A stretch of DNA of 35,371 nt from Pontibacter roseus DSM 17521 (GTDB lineage Bacteria; Bacteroidota; Bacteroidia; Cytophagales; Hymenobacteraceae). This document shows positions 1 to 8,857 of the stretch, piece by piece (the first letter of the stretch is position 1; each line of letters opens with the position of its first letter). The position numbers and the translations under genes were made by a program. The notes beneath the pieces are model-generated. The model did no database searches. It was not told the DNA's origin and saw only the letters and a list, made by a program, of their open reading frames with translations. The DNA is taken from positions 1,365,039 to 1,400,409 of the forward strand of contig NZ_KB890761.1 of assembly GCF_000373265.1 (NCBI RefSeq), written 5' to 3'.

Positions 1-863
1 GTGACAGAGCGACTGGCCCTATCGCCAGAAGAGCCTATGCCTTCCTTTCTTTCGGCTGGACTGGTTCTGCCAAGGCATGGTCACGCTATGAAACAGTGTC
101 GCTGATTTTGGCAGGTCTTGCAACACCACTGGTACTTTCTGTACACACCATTGTATCCATGGACTTTGCAACGTCTGTTATACCTGGCTGGCACACGACA
201 ATCTTCCCTCCATATTTCGTGGCAGGTGCGATTTTCTCAGGTTTCGCCATGGTACTGACGCTGATGATTATCACGCGTAAGGTCTTCAAACTGGAAGACT
301 ATATCACACTGGAGCACGTGGAGTCTATGAACAAGGTAATCATCCTGACTGGTTCTATCGTCGGTGTGGCTTACATCACTGAATTCTTCATTGCCTGGTA
401 CTCAGGTGTGGAGTATGAGCAGTACGCCTTCATCAACCGTGCGACTGGCCCTTACTGGTGGGCTTACTGGTCAATGATGACTTGTAACGTGATTACCCCA
501 CAGCTTTTCTGGTTCAGAAGCATCAGAAGAAGCCTGACAGCTACCTTCATCATCTCTATCTTCGTGAACATCGGTATGTGGTTCGAGCGATTCGTAATCA
601 TCGTAACATCACTGCACAGAGACTTCCTGCCATCTTCTTGGGCAATGTTCTCTCCGACTATCATAGACGTGGGCGTTTACGTTGGAACAATAGGACTCTT
701 CTTTACGCTCTTCCTGTTGTTTGCCAAGTTTTTCCCTGTAGTGAACATGGCAGAGGTGAAAGCCATACTGAAGTCTTCTTCAGAGGTAACGCATCACCCA
801 GTAAAGACTATGCACGGTACTGATAAGGATTCGAACACTAATACACATCATAGCAATGACTAA
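1..863 (+). CDS. actC: Alternative complex III subunit ActC (NrfD/PsrC-like), 5'-truncated
   Basis: The reading frame is open from base 3 to the TAA at 861-863, so the gene begins before the window and 286 C-terminal residues are visible. They hold several hydrophobic helices (for example around [16 protein letters not shown] and the [19 protein letters not shown] stretch) and a His-rich cytoplasmic-type tail. This matches the C-terminal half of the NrfD/PsrC-like integral membrane subunit of alternative complex III, which binds quinol at the inner membrane. Identity rests on this topology and on the actD-actE-actF order that follows. In the usual order actA and actB would lie just upstream, outside the window. 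The stop overlaps the actD start by 8 bases, which suggests coupled translation. A GTG at 96 is in frame but is not the real start, because conserved helix sequence continues upstream of it. Confidence 0.92.
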   Translation, partial: DRATGPIARRAYAFLSFGWTGSAKAWSRYETVSLILAGLATPLVLSVHTIVSMDFATSVIPGWHTTIFPPYFVAGAIFSGFAMVLTLMIITRKVFKLEDYITLEHVESMNKVIILTGSIVGVAYITEFFIAWYSGVEYEQYAFINRATGPYWWAYWSMMTCNVITPQLFWFRSIRRSLTATFIISIFVNIGMWFERFVIIVTSLHRDFLPSSWAMFSPTIIDVGVYVGTIGLFFTLFLLFAKFFPVVNMAEVKAILKSSSEVTHHPVKTMHGTDKDSNTNTHHSND

Positions 864-1380
864 AAAATTCGTTCTAGGTATCTACGATGATGAGGATGTC
901 CTGCTGCAGGCCATCGAGAACGTCCGGGCTGCCGGTACAAACATATATGAAGTATTCTCACCATATCCGGTACACGGCATAGATGATGTATTAGGTATAA
1001 AGCGATCCAGATTACCCATCGTGGCATTTTTCTGTGGCCTTTTCGGTACTTCTTTCGCTTTGTGGATGCAAATCTGGATGCTAGGATTTGACTGGCCTAT
1101 GATAATCGGTGGTAAGCCACACATTTCGCTACCAGCCTTTATCCCGGTAACATTTGAATTGACTGTACTGTGTGCAGCCTTCGGTATGGTGATTACCTTC
1201 TTCATTGTGACTAAACTGAAACCTTCTTTCAAGGTGAATGTTTTTGATAAGCGCTCTACAGATGACAAGTTTGTGATGGCAATTGAAGTGAAGGAAGGTG
1301 TAACAGACATGTCAGCACTTAACAACCTGCTCCGTACCAATGGTGCCATTGAGGTAAATGAGAAGGAGGTAAGCAAATAA
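856..1380 (+). CDS. actD: Alternative complex III subunit ActD (DUF3341)
   Basis: 174 residues. A soluble N-terminal part starting [18 protein letters not shown] is followed by two membrane helices (about residues 53-75 and 94-120) and a short C-terminal ferredoxin-like tail. This is the DUF3341 layout of ActD, a small membrane subunit of alternative complex III with a structural role next to ActC. The helix-loop between the two spans ([21 protein letters not shown]) is the most family-like part. The ATG at 856 lies inside the end of actC (8-base overlap), and the stop shares one base with the actE start at 1380, so actCDE look translationally coupled. Its identity is secure from sequence and position together. 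Confidence 0.9.
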   Translation: MTKKFVLGIYDDEDVLLQAIENVRAAGTNIYEVFSPYPVHGIDDVLGIKRSRLPIVAFFCGLFGTSFALWMQIWMLGFDWPMIIGGKPHISLPAFIPVTFELTVLCAAFGMVITFFIVTKLKPSFKVNVFDKRSTDDKFVMAIEVKEGVTDMSALNNLLRTNGAIEVNEKEVSK

Positions 1381-2036
1381 TGAAAGGTCTACTAAATTTA
1401 GGCGTAAAAGCCTCCGCCGTATTATTCACAGGCGCCATGTTGGTAGCCTGTAGCAACAATCAGGACCCAGGATTGGAGTATGCTCCTGATATGTACCATT
1501 CTGTGGCGCTGGATCCATATTCTCAGGTAAAAGAGAACCTGTACAACCCAGGCGGACTGAACATGCGCGAACCTGCGCCTGGCTCTGTGGCCCGTGGAAA
1601 AATGGGGTATAACATGTACCTGTCAAAGGACGAAGCCGAAGTAGCAGGAGTGGAGATGAAAAACCCTCTCGAGTACAACGAGCAGAACCTGGCTGAGGGA
1701 CAAGTATTGTACTCGCGCTTCTGTGCCTCATGCCATGGTGCAGAGGGAGACGGACAAGGACTGGTTGGACAGAAATTCAAAGGTGTTCCATCCTACAGTG
1801 CTGGTAGAGTAGCTACATTGCCTGCAGGACATATCTACCATGTCATCACCAACGGAAGAGGCAGGATGATGCCACATGGTTCACAGGTGAACCCGACGGA
1901 ACGTTGGAAAATTGTGATGTATGTGCAGCAATTGCAAAAAGGAGAGGCTGGGGCAGGCGCTGGAACAGAAGAGGCGCAGGAAGCAGCTGAACCCGGAACG
2001 GAGAACCCAGCAACAGGTACTACACCTAATAACTAA
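1380..2036 (+). CDS. actE: Alternative complex III mono-haem cytochrome c lipoprotein ActE
   Basis: 218 residues. The N-terminus is a lipoprotein signal (ALVAC-type lipobox: MLVAC, Cys24 expected to be lipidated). One haem-c site, CASCH, lies at residues 115-119, and a Met-rich GRGRMMPHG stretch near residue 160 should supply the axial Met ligand. The C-terminal tail is low complexity (Glu/Ala/Gly/Thr rich). ActE is the mono-haem cytochrome of alternative complex III; it sits on the outer face of the inner membrane and passes electrons from the complex towards the oxidase. The CoxB protein in this operon has no fused cytochrome c domain, so ActE is a good candidate for the direct donor to CuA. 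The start overlaps the actD stop by one base (TAATG). Confidence 0.92.
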   Translation: MKGLLNLGVKASAVLFTGAMLVACSNNQDPGLEYAPDMYHSVALDPYSQVKENLYNPGGLNMREPAPGSVARGKMGYNMYLSKDEAEVAGVEMKNPLEYNEQNLAEGQVLYSRFCASCHGAEGDGQGLVGQKFKGVPSYSAGRVATLPAGHIYHVITNGRGRMMPHGSQVNPTERWKIVMYVQQLQKGEAGAGAGTEEAQEAAEPGTENPATGTTPNN

Positions 2037-2062
2037 GTCTAAGCAATAATATCAAAAGGGTA

Positions 2063-3331
2063 ATGACAGAAGAAAGACTCATCATTTCCAGAAAGACGAA
2101 TAACAAGTTTTTCTTAATGATTGCTATAGGTGTTGTTCTGCTTATAGCTGGTATAATAATAGCAGCCCTTGGCGGAGGAGCCGAGCATGCAGAAGGGCAT
2201 GGCGAAGCTGCTGCGGCAGGACATGAAGCGGTATCATGGACAAAGCGCCTGTACGTGAACCTGTGGTTGAACAACGTGTACTTCACAGGTATAGCATTAG
2301 TAGGCGTGTTCTTCGTAGCCGTACAATATGTGGCTTACGCAGGATGGTCCGTATTGATTAAGCGTATTCCTGAAGCATTAGGCTACTACCTGCCAATTGG
2401 TGGCGCCGTAATGTTGATTGTATTCCTGCTTGGTGGCCACGACATATTCCACTGGACACACGAGTACCTGTACGATGTGAACGATGAGCGATATGACCCT
2501 ATCATTGCTGGTAAGGCACCTTTCCTGAACTTCTGGTTCTTCCTCATCAGAATGATAGCCTACTTTGTGCTGTGGATTCTGTTCTTCAACTGGCTGAGAA
2601 GAAACTCCATCAACGAAGACCTCCACGGAGGCACCTCCTACTACCACAAGAGCATTCGCATTTCTGCCATGTTCCTTGTTGTATTTGGTGTTACTTCTTC
2701 ACTCTCGGCTTGGGACTGGGTATTGTCTATTGACACACACTGGTTCTCCACCATGTTTGGCTGGTACGTTTTTGCTAGCTGGTGGGTATCCGGTTTGGCA
2801 GCTATTACGCTAACCGTCATCATCCTGAAGCAAAATGGATACTTGAAAATGGTTAACGCGAACCACCTGCACGACTTGGGCAAGTTCGTTTTCGCCTTCT
2901 CCATCTTCTGGACCTACATTTGGTTCTCCCAGTTCATGCTGATTTGGTATGCTAACATTCCGGAAGAGTCCATCTACTACATTGAGCGACTTGGCGGCAA
3001 TGACGGTCACTATAAGTGGATTTTCTTCACGAATCTGATTGTAAATTTTGCATTCCCTTTCCTGGTGTTGATGACAAGAGATGCGAAACGTCAGATGATT
3101 ATGCTGAAAATAGTGACCATCGCCATACTGGCTGGACACTGGCTCGACTTCTACCTCATGATGATGCCAGGAACCCTGCGCACAGGTGCTGGTATAGGAT
3201 TTATTGAGATAGGTACAACACTGGTATTCTTAGGTGTATTCTTGCTGACGTTCACAAAGGGACTTGCCAAAGCCTCATTGGTGCCAGTAAACCACCCGTT
3301 CGTGGAGGAGAGTGTTCACCATCATGTTTAG
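2063..3331 (+). CDS. actF: Alternative complex III subunit ActF (NrfD/PsrC-like)
   Basis: 422 residues with about ten hydrophobic helices. The first is at about residues 15-37, followed by a Gly/Ala/His-rich linker (AEHAEGHGEAAAAGHEAVSW). Conserved-looking stretches include SSLSAWDWVLSIDTHWFSTMFGWY and FWTYIWFSQFMLIWYANIPEE, typical of the second NrfD-like subunit of alternative complex III (quinone-binding subunit 2 in genome annotations). It forms the membrane core with ActC. It starts 26 bases after actE behind an AAAAGGG purine tract. The C-terminus ends in a short His cluster. It is the last act gene, and the oxidase genes follow 24 bases later on the same strand. Confidence 0.92.
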   Translation: MTEERLIISRKTNNKFFLMIAIGVVLLIAGIIIAALGGGAEHAEGHGEAAAAGHEAVSWTKRLYVNLWLNNVYFTGIALVGVFFVAVQYVAYAGWSVLIKRIPEALGYYLPIGGAVMLIVFLLGGHDIFHWTHEYLYDVNDERYDPIIAGKAPFLNFWFFLIRMIAYFVLWILFFNWLRRNSINEDLHGGTSYYHKSIRISAMFLVVFGVTSSLSAWDWVLSIDTHWFSTMFGWYVFASWWVSGLAAITLTVIILKQNGYLKMVNANHLHDLGKFVFAFSIFWTYIWFSQFMLIWYANIPEESIYYIERLGGNDGHYKWIFFTNLIVNFAFPFLVLMTRDAKRQMIMLKIVTIAILAGHWLDFYLMMMPGTLRTGAGIGFIEIGTTLVFLGVFLLTFTKGLAKASLVPVNHPFVEESVHHHV

Positions 3332-3355
3332 AGATCATACTAAAAGCGTTATATA

Positions 3356-4414
3356 ATGATTACGTTCGCCATAGGTTTATCCTTAATACTGTTATTAGTT
3401 ATACTTTTCCTGTTGTTCAGGATTGGTACACTGGCCTCTATCTTCAGAGGTTCAACACAGCGTGCCGTTGGAACTACCAGGACCAGTAACAAAGTAAACG
3501 GTATATTAATGCTGCTTTTCCTCATAGTAGGAGGGGCAGCCTTCGCGTGGTCTTTCTCAGATTCCTGGGATGAGATGAACCAGCCGCTGGCCTCTGTTCA
3601 CGGTGGATGGACGGACAGCCTGTTCTGGACTACCATGGTAGTGATTGGTATCGTGTTCGTCATCACACAGATTCTGTTGTTCTGGTATTCTTACAAGTAC
3701 CAGCACCAAGATGACAAGCGAGCTTACTATTACCCGCACAATAACAAACTGGAGATTGTCTGGACAATGATTCCTGCTGTTGTGATGGCCCTTTTGGTAT
3801 TCGCAGGTTGGAAGACATGGACAAACATCACAAGCGCAGCCCCTGAGGACGCAGTGGTGATTGAGGTGATGGGCAAGCAGTTCAACTGGATGGCGCGCTA
3901 CCCTGGAGGTGACGGCAAACTGGGAACAGCCAATGTACAGTACATTGATGCCGTAAACGAAATGGGAGTGGATTTCAGCGATCCTAACTCCATGGACGAC
4001 TTCATGCCACGTGAAATCCACGTGCCTAAAGGAAAGCCGGTACTGCTGAAAATCAGGTCACGAGATGTGATTCACAGTGTTTTCCTGCCCCACTTCCGCT
4101 TGAAGATGGACGCAGTGCCAGGTATGCCAACCAAGTTCTGGTTCGTGCCAACCAAGACGACTGCTGAAATGCAGAACGAAACAGGTAACCCGAACTTCAC
4201 CTACGAACTTGCATGTACTGAGATTTGTGGAAAAGGCCACTTTGCCATGAGATTCATACTTGTTGTTGATGAACCAGAGGATTATGAGGAATGGGTAGCT
4301 TCGCAGAAGCCTTTCATCGAGCAGAACCCACAGCTTCTGTCAAAGTTCACTGGCGAGTCTGATAATCAGATGGTGCTTGAAAAGAGTGCTGAAGAAGTAA
4401 AAACAGAGTTGTAG
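3356..4414 (+). CDS. coxB: Cytochrome c oxidase subunit II (CuA)
   Basis: 352 residues. Subunit II of the haem-copper oxidase accepts electrons from cytochrome c at a binuclear CuA site outside the inner membrane. The CuA ligands are visible: His240 (DVIHSVFLPH), Cys287, Glu289, Cys291, His295 and Met298 in CTEICGKGHFAM. Three hydrophobic helices precede the cupredoxin domain: residues 3-22, 48-66 and 91-112 (with a fourth, 135-152, closest to the domain). The N-terminal helix is extra compared with the two-helix classical subunit. No cytochrome c domain is fused at the C-terminus, so this is not a caa3-type subunit; electrons probably come from ActE. Also called ctaC. The start follows actF closely, and a purine-rich leader is not obvious. 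Confidence 0.95.
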   Translation: MITFAIGLSLILLLVILFLLFRIGTLASIFRGSTQRAVGTTRTSNKVNGILMLLFLIVGGAAFAWSFSDSWDEMNQPLASVHGGWTDSLFWTTMVVIGIVFVITQILLFWYSYKYQHQDDKRAYYYPHNNKLEIVWTMIPAVVMALLVFAGWKTWTNITSAAPEDAVVIEVMGKQFNWMARYPGGDGKLGTANVQYIDAVNEMGVDFSDPNSMDDFMPREIHVPKGKPVLLKIRSRDVIHSVFLPHFRLKMDAVPGMPTKFWFVPTKTTAEMQNETGNPNFTYELACTEICGKGHFAMRFILVVDEPEDYEEWVASQKPFIEQNPQLLSKFTGESDNQMVLEKSAEEVKTEL

Positions 4415-4432
4415 CATTAAAATCAATCAACA

Positions 4433-6259
4433 ATGTCTAGTACAGATATCTCTATCAATAAGGATGTGCATCATGCTCACGAAGAGCATGACCATCATCA
4501 TGACCAAAACTTTTTCGAGAAGTACATCTTCAGCCAGGACCACAAGGTAATCGCAAAGCAGTTTCTTTTTGCAGGTATCTTCTGGGGCTTTGTGGGTGGT
4601 TTCCTCTCCGTCATCTTCCGTCTGCAGTTGGGCTGGCCTGAGGCCACATTCACCTTTCTGGAGCCTATTCTGGGTGAGTGGATAGTGAACGGTAAACTGG
4701 ACTCAGAGTTTTACCTGGCTCTGGTGACCATGCACGGTACCATCATGGTGTTCTTCGTGTTGACAGCCGGCTTGAGCGGTACCTTCAGTAACTTCCTGAT
4801 TCCACTGCAGATTGGTGCACGGGATATGGCCTCTGGCTTTATGAACATGCTTTCATTCTGGGTTTTCTTCCTATCCAGTATCATCATGTTCATGTCCCTG
4901 TTTATAGAGACAGGACCTGCGGGCGGTGGCTGGACAGTGTATCCTCCATTGAGTGCATTGCCACAAGCGATACTTGGCTCAGGTCTAGGTATGACACTAT
5001 GGCTGATTAGTATGGCATTGTTCATTGTTTCCCAGCTGCTGGGAGGTGTGAACTATATCACGACTGTAATAAACCTGAGAACAAGAGGTATGTCCATGAC
5101 GAAGCTTCCGCTGACTATCTGGGCATTCTTCCTGACTGCTATATTGGGTCTGCTTTCTTTCCCAGTATTGTTATCCGCAGCACTGCTGTTGATTTTCGAC
5201 CGTAGCTTCGGCACGAGCTTCTTCCTTTCCGACATCTACATCGCCGGAGAGGCACTTGCCAACACAGGTGGTAGTGCTATCCTGTTCCAGCACTTGTTCT
5301 GGTTCCTGGGTCACCCAGAGGTATACATCGTGATTCTGCCGACTTTCGGTATCGTTTCTGAAGTAATTGCAACCAATTCGCGCAAGCCGATTTTTGGTTA
5401 CAGAGCGATGATTGGCTCTATGCTAGGTATAGCCATACTTTCTTTCGTGGTATGGGCGCACCACATGTTCGTGACAGGTATGAACCCGTTCCTGGGTTCC
5501 GTCTTCATGTTCCTGACGCTCATCATTGCAGTTCCATCTGCGGTGAAAGTATTCAACTGGATAGCTACGCTTTGGAGAGGCAACATCCGCTTCACAGCTG
5601 CCATGATGTTCGCCATTGCTTTCGTGTCCCTGTTCATTTCAGGTGGTCTGACAGGTATCATCCTGGGTAACTCTTCACTTGATATCCAGCTGCACGATAC
5701 CTATTTCGTAATTGCCCACTTCCACCTCGTGATGGGTGCAGCGGCCTTCTTCGGCATGTTCTGCGGTATCTATCATTGGTTCCCGAAGATGTTTGGCAGA
5801 ATGATGGACGAGAAGCTCGGATTCGTGCACTTCTGGTTAACGTTCTTGGCAGTTTACCTGGTGTTCATGCCAATGCACTACCTAGGTATAGCAGGATTCC
5901 CTAGAAGATATTACTCCTGGACAGGCTTTGAAGCTTTCAATATGTTCGCGGACATGAACAGCTTCATCAGTATAGCCGCTATACTTGGCTTCACGGCACA
6001 GTTTATCTTCCTGTTCAACTTTATCTTCAGTATTTTTAAAGGACGTCGTGCTACCGCTAACCCATGGCATTCCAACACATTGGAGTGGACTACACCGGTT
6101 AACCCAGGTCACGGCAACTGGCCAGGAGAGATACCTACGGTATACAGATGGCCATATGATTATAGCAAACCAGGTGCAGTGGAGGATTATATCCCTCAGA
6201 ACGTACCATTCTCTCAGACGCAGTCTTCAAACCTGCCGCATGAGAGAGACTTAGAATAG
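4433..6259 (+). CDS. coxA: Cytochrome c oxidase subunit I (aa3-type, A1 class)
   Basis: 608 residues, catalytic subunit of the proton-pumping oxidase. Visible ligands: His101 (TMHGT) and His431 for haem a, His429 for haem a3 (IAHFHLV), and His294, His343 and His344 for CuB. The GHPEVY motif at 293-298 has the Glu and the cross-linked Tyr298 of A1-class enzymes, and Lys372 (AVPSAVKVFNW) matches the K-channel lysine. Length is longer than the usual ~550 because of an extra C-terminal tail and a His-rich N-terminus (residues 13-24, HHAHEEHDHHHD). Codon use looks like that of a highly expressed gene. It lies 18 bases after coxB and 5 bases before ctaA. Also called ctaD. Confidence 0.97.
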   Translation: MSSTDISINKDVHHAHEEHDHHHDQNFFEKYIFSQDHKVIAKQFLFAGIFWGFVGGFLSVIFRLQLGWPEATFTFLEPILGEWIVNGKLDSEFYLALVTMHGTIMVFFVLTAGLSGTFSNFLIPLQIGARDMASGFMNMLSFWVFFLSSIIMFMSLFIETGPAGGGWTVYPPLSALPQAILGSGLGMTLWLISMALFIVSQLLGGVNYITTVINLRTRGMSMTKLPLTIWAFFLTAILGLLSFPVLLSAALLLIFDRSFGTSFFLSDIYIAGEALANTGGSAILFQHLFWFLGHPEVYIVILPTFGIVSEVIATNSRKPIFGYRAMIGSMLGIAILSFVVWAHHMFVTGMNPFLGSVFMFLTLIIAVPSAVKVFNWIATLWRGNIRFTAAMMFAIAFVSLFISGGLTGIILGNSSLDIQLHDTYFVIAHFHLVMGAAAFFGMFCGIYHWFPKMFGRMMDEKLGFVHFWLTFLAVYLVFMPMHYLGIAGFPRRYYSWTGFEAFNMFADMNSFISIAAILGFTAQFIFLFNFIFSIFKGRRATANPWHSNTLEWTTPVNPGHGNWPGEIPTVYRWPYDYSKPGAVEDYIPQNVPFSQTQSSNLPHERDLE

Positions 6260-6264
6260 CTTGA

Positions 6265-7341
6265 ATGACAGTTAAATCTTTTCCATACAAAAGGTTTAGA
6301 TATATTGGGGTACTTACAGTAGTAGCTGTATACTTTCTAATATTGGTTGGAGGAATCGTGCGGAGCACCGGGTCAGGGATGGGTTGTCCTGACTGGCCCA
6401 AGTGTTTTGGCAGTTGGGTTCCTCCAACTGATGTTAGCCAGTTACCAGATGATTACTTGGAGGTATATAAGCAGCAAAGGGTAGATAAGAATCGAAAGCT
6501 TGCCGGATACCTGGATAAATTGGGGTTCGAAAAAGTATCAGCCTCTATCTTCTCTCATCCAAACCAGTACATTGAGACGGAGTTCAACGTCACCAAAACC
6601 TGGATAGAGTATCTGAACAGGCTGGTAGGGGTAGCGATAGGAATCCTGATTTTCTTAACTGTCTTGTATGCTGTTCCGTTTCTTAAAACTGATAAAGCCA
6701 TCTTTTGGCTTACGTTCATCAGTTTTCTGTTAGTAGGGTTTCAAGGTTGGCTAGGTTCCATTGTAGTGTCAACCAACCTCTTGCCTGTTACCATAACAGT
6801 ACATATGGCGCTGGCACTGGTGATAGTGGCCTTGTTACAATATGCGGTAATGCGTTCACAGTCAGGAATGATTCAGACACGTTTTGACCGCTCGAATTGG
6901 CTGTTTACGATGATGGGAATAGTCATCATCGCTACTTTTGTGCAAATCCTGATTGGCACCCAGGTAAGAGAAGAGGTGGACATTGTAGCCTCGGAGATGA
7001 ATGGAGGCAACAGAGATTTATGGATTGACAGGCTGGGCCTAAGCTTCTACATCCACCGTTCTTTTTCCATCCTGTTATTGGCGATAAACCTTTACCTGGC
7101 TTATCTGGTGTATAAGCTTAAAGACCGCCAATTGAAAGTACTGACGAGTTGGATGCTGTTCATGCTAGCTATCGAAGTGGTGTTTGGTATTGTCATGGCC
7201 TACTTTGCCATACCTGCATTCCTGCAGCCGCTTCACCTGACCATTGCTACGCTGCTCTTTGGAGTGCAGTTCCTGATGTTGATTGTTTACTATTACGCCT
7301 CTAAAAAGGCGACTGAAAAACCGGTAGTGGTTCTAAACTAA
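6265..7341 (+). CDS. ctaA: Haem A synthase (CtaA/COX15 family)
   Basis: 358 residues with eight predicted membrane helices. The protein converts haem O to haem A for CoxA. The N-terminal signature RSTGSGMGCPDWPKCFG (about residues 33-49) is the COX15/CtaA motif, including two Cys in the first external loop. His residues suited to haem binding occur in TVHMALALV, FYIHRSFSI and LHLTIATLL. The position where the family usually reads E-x-x-H-R is EYLNR here, with Asn118 replacing His. The gene starts 5 bases after coxA and shares one base with ctaB. The loop between helices 1 and 2 (about residues 55-110) is longer than in Bacillus CtaA. The family call is secure; the effect of Asn118 is not known from sequence. 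Confidence 0.9.
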   Translation: MTVKSFPYKRFRYIGVLTVVAVYFLILVGGIVRSTGSGMGCPDWPKCFGSWVPPTDVSQLPDDYLEVYKQQRVDKNRKLAGYLDKLGFEKVSASIFSHPNQYIETEFNVTKTWIEYLNRLVGVAIGILIFLTVLYAVPFLKTDKAIFWLTFISFLLVGFQGWLGSIVVSTNLLPVTITVHMALALVIVALLQYAVMRSQSGMIQTRFDRSNWLFTMMGIVIIATFVQILIGTQVREEVDIVASEMNGGNRDLWIDRLGLSFYIHRSFSILLLAINLYLAYLVYKLKDRQLKVLTSWMLFMLAIEVVFGIVMAYFAIPAFLQPLHLTIATLLFGVQFLMLIVYYYASKKATEKPVVVLN

Positions 7342-8237
7342 TGATTACAGATAGATTAGAATCGGTGCTGTCCATAGGAATTATGGCACAAAAAGCTTCA
7401 GCTTACTTCAAGCTTCTTAAGTTCAGATTGAGTTTCACTGTCGCTTTTTCTAGTGCTATAGGCTATATACTGGGGCAGCCGGGAGGGAGTTGGATTGGTA
7501 TTGCATTAGTGATGTTGGGAGGATTAATGGTGACAGGCTCTGCAAACATCATCAACCAGTTGCTGGAAAAAGACCTGGATAAGCTGATGAAGCGAACAGC
7601 CGGACGACCTCTGCCAACAGGGCAGGTGAGTCCTCTGGAAGCGGCGATATACTGTGCTGTACTAGGTATAGGAGGCTTGCTCCTGTTAGGTACCTACTTC
7701 AATGTACTGACAGCGGCTATTTCTTTGGTATCGCTCATTTTGTATGGTTTCATCTATACGCCTCTCAAAAGGATAAGCCCTATCAATGTGTTCGTCGGCG
7801 CTATACCTGGCGCTTTGCCTCCATTGATTGGATGGGTAGCTGCGACTGGCGTTTTGAGTGTGGAGGCGTGGATACTATTCGGCATACAGTTCATCTGGCA
7901 GTTCCCACATTTTTGGGCAATCGCTTGGGTACTGGATGATGATTACAAGCGAGCTGGATTCAAGATGCTTCCCTTTGAAGGAGGCAAGAATCTGAAGACG
8001 GCGGTGCAGATTATGATTTATACGCTGATGCTCATACCGCTCAGCTTGCTTCCCCTGCAGTTTGGCATGACAGGCACTACATCGGCGTTGATAGCCGTGG
8101 TATGCGGAGTGCTGTTCTTGGCACAGACTTTTCACCTCATGCGCACCTGCACTAAAAAGGCTGCCATGAACATCATGTTTGGTTCATTTTTGTATCTGCC
8201 TATCGTTCAGATAGCTTTCGTTTTAGATAAAATTTAA
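7341..8237 (+). CDS. ctaB: Protohaem IX farnesyltransferase (haem O synthase)
   Basis: 298 residues from the ATG at 7341; the in-frame ATG at 7383 (Met15, MAQKASAYFKLL) is an equally good start and would remove a non-conserved leader. UbiA-family membrane prenyltransferase that adds a farnesyl group to haem B to give haem O, the substrate of CtaA. The prenyl-diphosphate Mg-binding motif is visible as NIINQLLEKDLDKLMKRT (N-x-x-x-D-x-x-x-D type), followed by RPLPTG. The second family region is YTPLKRISPINVFVGAIPGA. About seven to nine membrane helices. One-base overlap with ctaA and 3 bases before the next gene, so it belongs to the same transcript. Confident on function, less so on which ATG is used. 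Confidence 0.93.
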   Translation: MITDRLESVLSIGIMAQKASAYFKLLKFRLSFTVAFSSAIGYILGQPGGSWIGIALVMLGGLMVTGSANIINQLLEKDLDKLMKRTAGRPLPTGQVSPLEAAIYCAVLGIGGLLLLGTYFNVLTAAISLVSLILYGFIYTPLKRISPINVFVGAIPGALPPLIGWVAATGVLSVEAWILFGIQFIWQFPHFWAIAWVLDDDYKRAGFKMLPFEGGKNLKTAVQIMIYTLMLIPLSLLPLQFGMTGTTSALIAVVCGVLFLAQTFHLMRTCTKKAAMNIMFGSFLYLPIVQIAFVLDKI

Positions 8238-8240
8238 GGA

Positions 8241-8831
8241 ATGGATATGGTTGCGAAATCATTTGGAGAGGATGAAAACACAGTAGGAATACACCCATTA
8301 AAGTTTTCGCTGTGGTTGATTATTATTAGTATTATTATGATGTTTGCAGCCTTCACGAGCGCCTATATAGTGCGGCGTGCGGAAGGCAACTGGCTGGAGT
8401 ACGATTTGCCGAACATCCTGCTGATAAACACCGTCCTTATCGCGCTCAGTAGCGTGACAATGCAACTAGCTCATAATGCGGCGGCAAAGAACAACCTTTC
8501 CATGCTGCGCATGATGCTGTTCCTGACTTTTAGCTTGGGACTGGCTTTTTTAGTAGGACAGTGGAGTGCGTGGGGGGAGATGGTAGACAATAACATCTTC
8601 TTTGGAGGGGAAACAAGTAACCCTGCCGGTTCATTTATGTATGTATTAACTGGCGTACACGGGTTTCACCTGATTACGGGCCTGATATACCTTGCTGCGG
8701 TGATAGTGGCTAGTTTAAAATACAAGGTCCATTCCAAGAAGATGCTGCGCATACAGCTATGCACCATCTACTGGCACTTTTTGGGTGGTCTTTGGATATA
8801 CCTGTATATATTTTTAAGAATAAATCACTAA
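8241..8831 (+). CDS. Haem-copper oxidase subunit III, first copy (short form)
   Basis: 196 residues with five membrane helices. Subunit III family: the GVHGFHLITGLIYLAAV stretch and the closing IYWHFLGGLWIYLYIFL helix are its hallmarks. The length matches the short five-helix (CyoC-like) form. It has a charged N-terminus (MDMVAKSFGEDENTVGIHP) before the first helix. Subunit III stabilises proton uptake and pumping by subunit I. A second, longer subunit III gene follows after 26 bases; the two share the ending YWHF-x-x-x-W motif but differ in length and loops, so one may serve a different oxidase or both may be assembled into one complex. The start is 3 bases after ctaB. Confidence 0.85.
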   Translation: MDMVAKSFGEDENTVGIHPLKFSLWLIIISIIMMFAAFTSAYIVRRAEGNWLEYDLPNILLINTVLIALSSVTMQLAHNAAAKNNLSMLRMMLFLTFSLGLAFLVGQWSAWGEMVDNNIFFGGETSNPAGSFMYVLTGVHGFHLITGLIYLAAVIVASLKYKVHSKKMLRIQLCTIYWHFLGGLWIYLYIFLRINH

Positions 8832-8857
8832 ACACGTTTCTTTTCAATACATAAACT

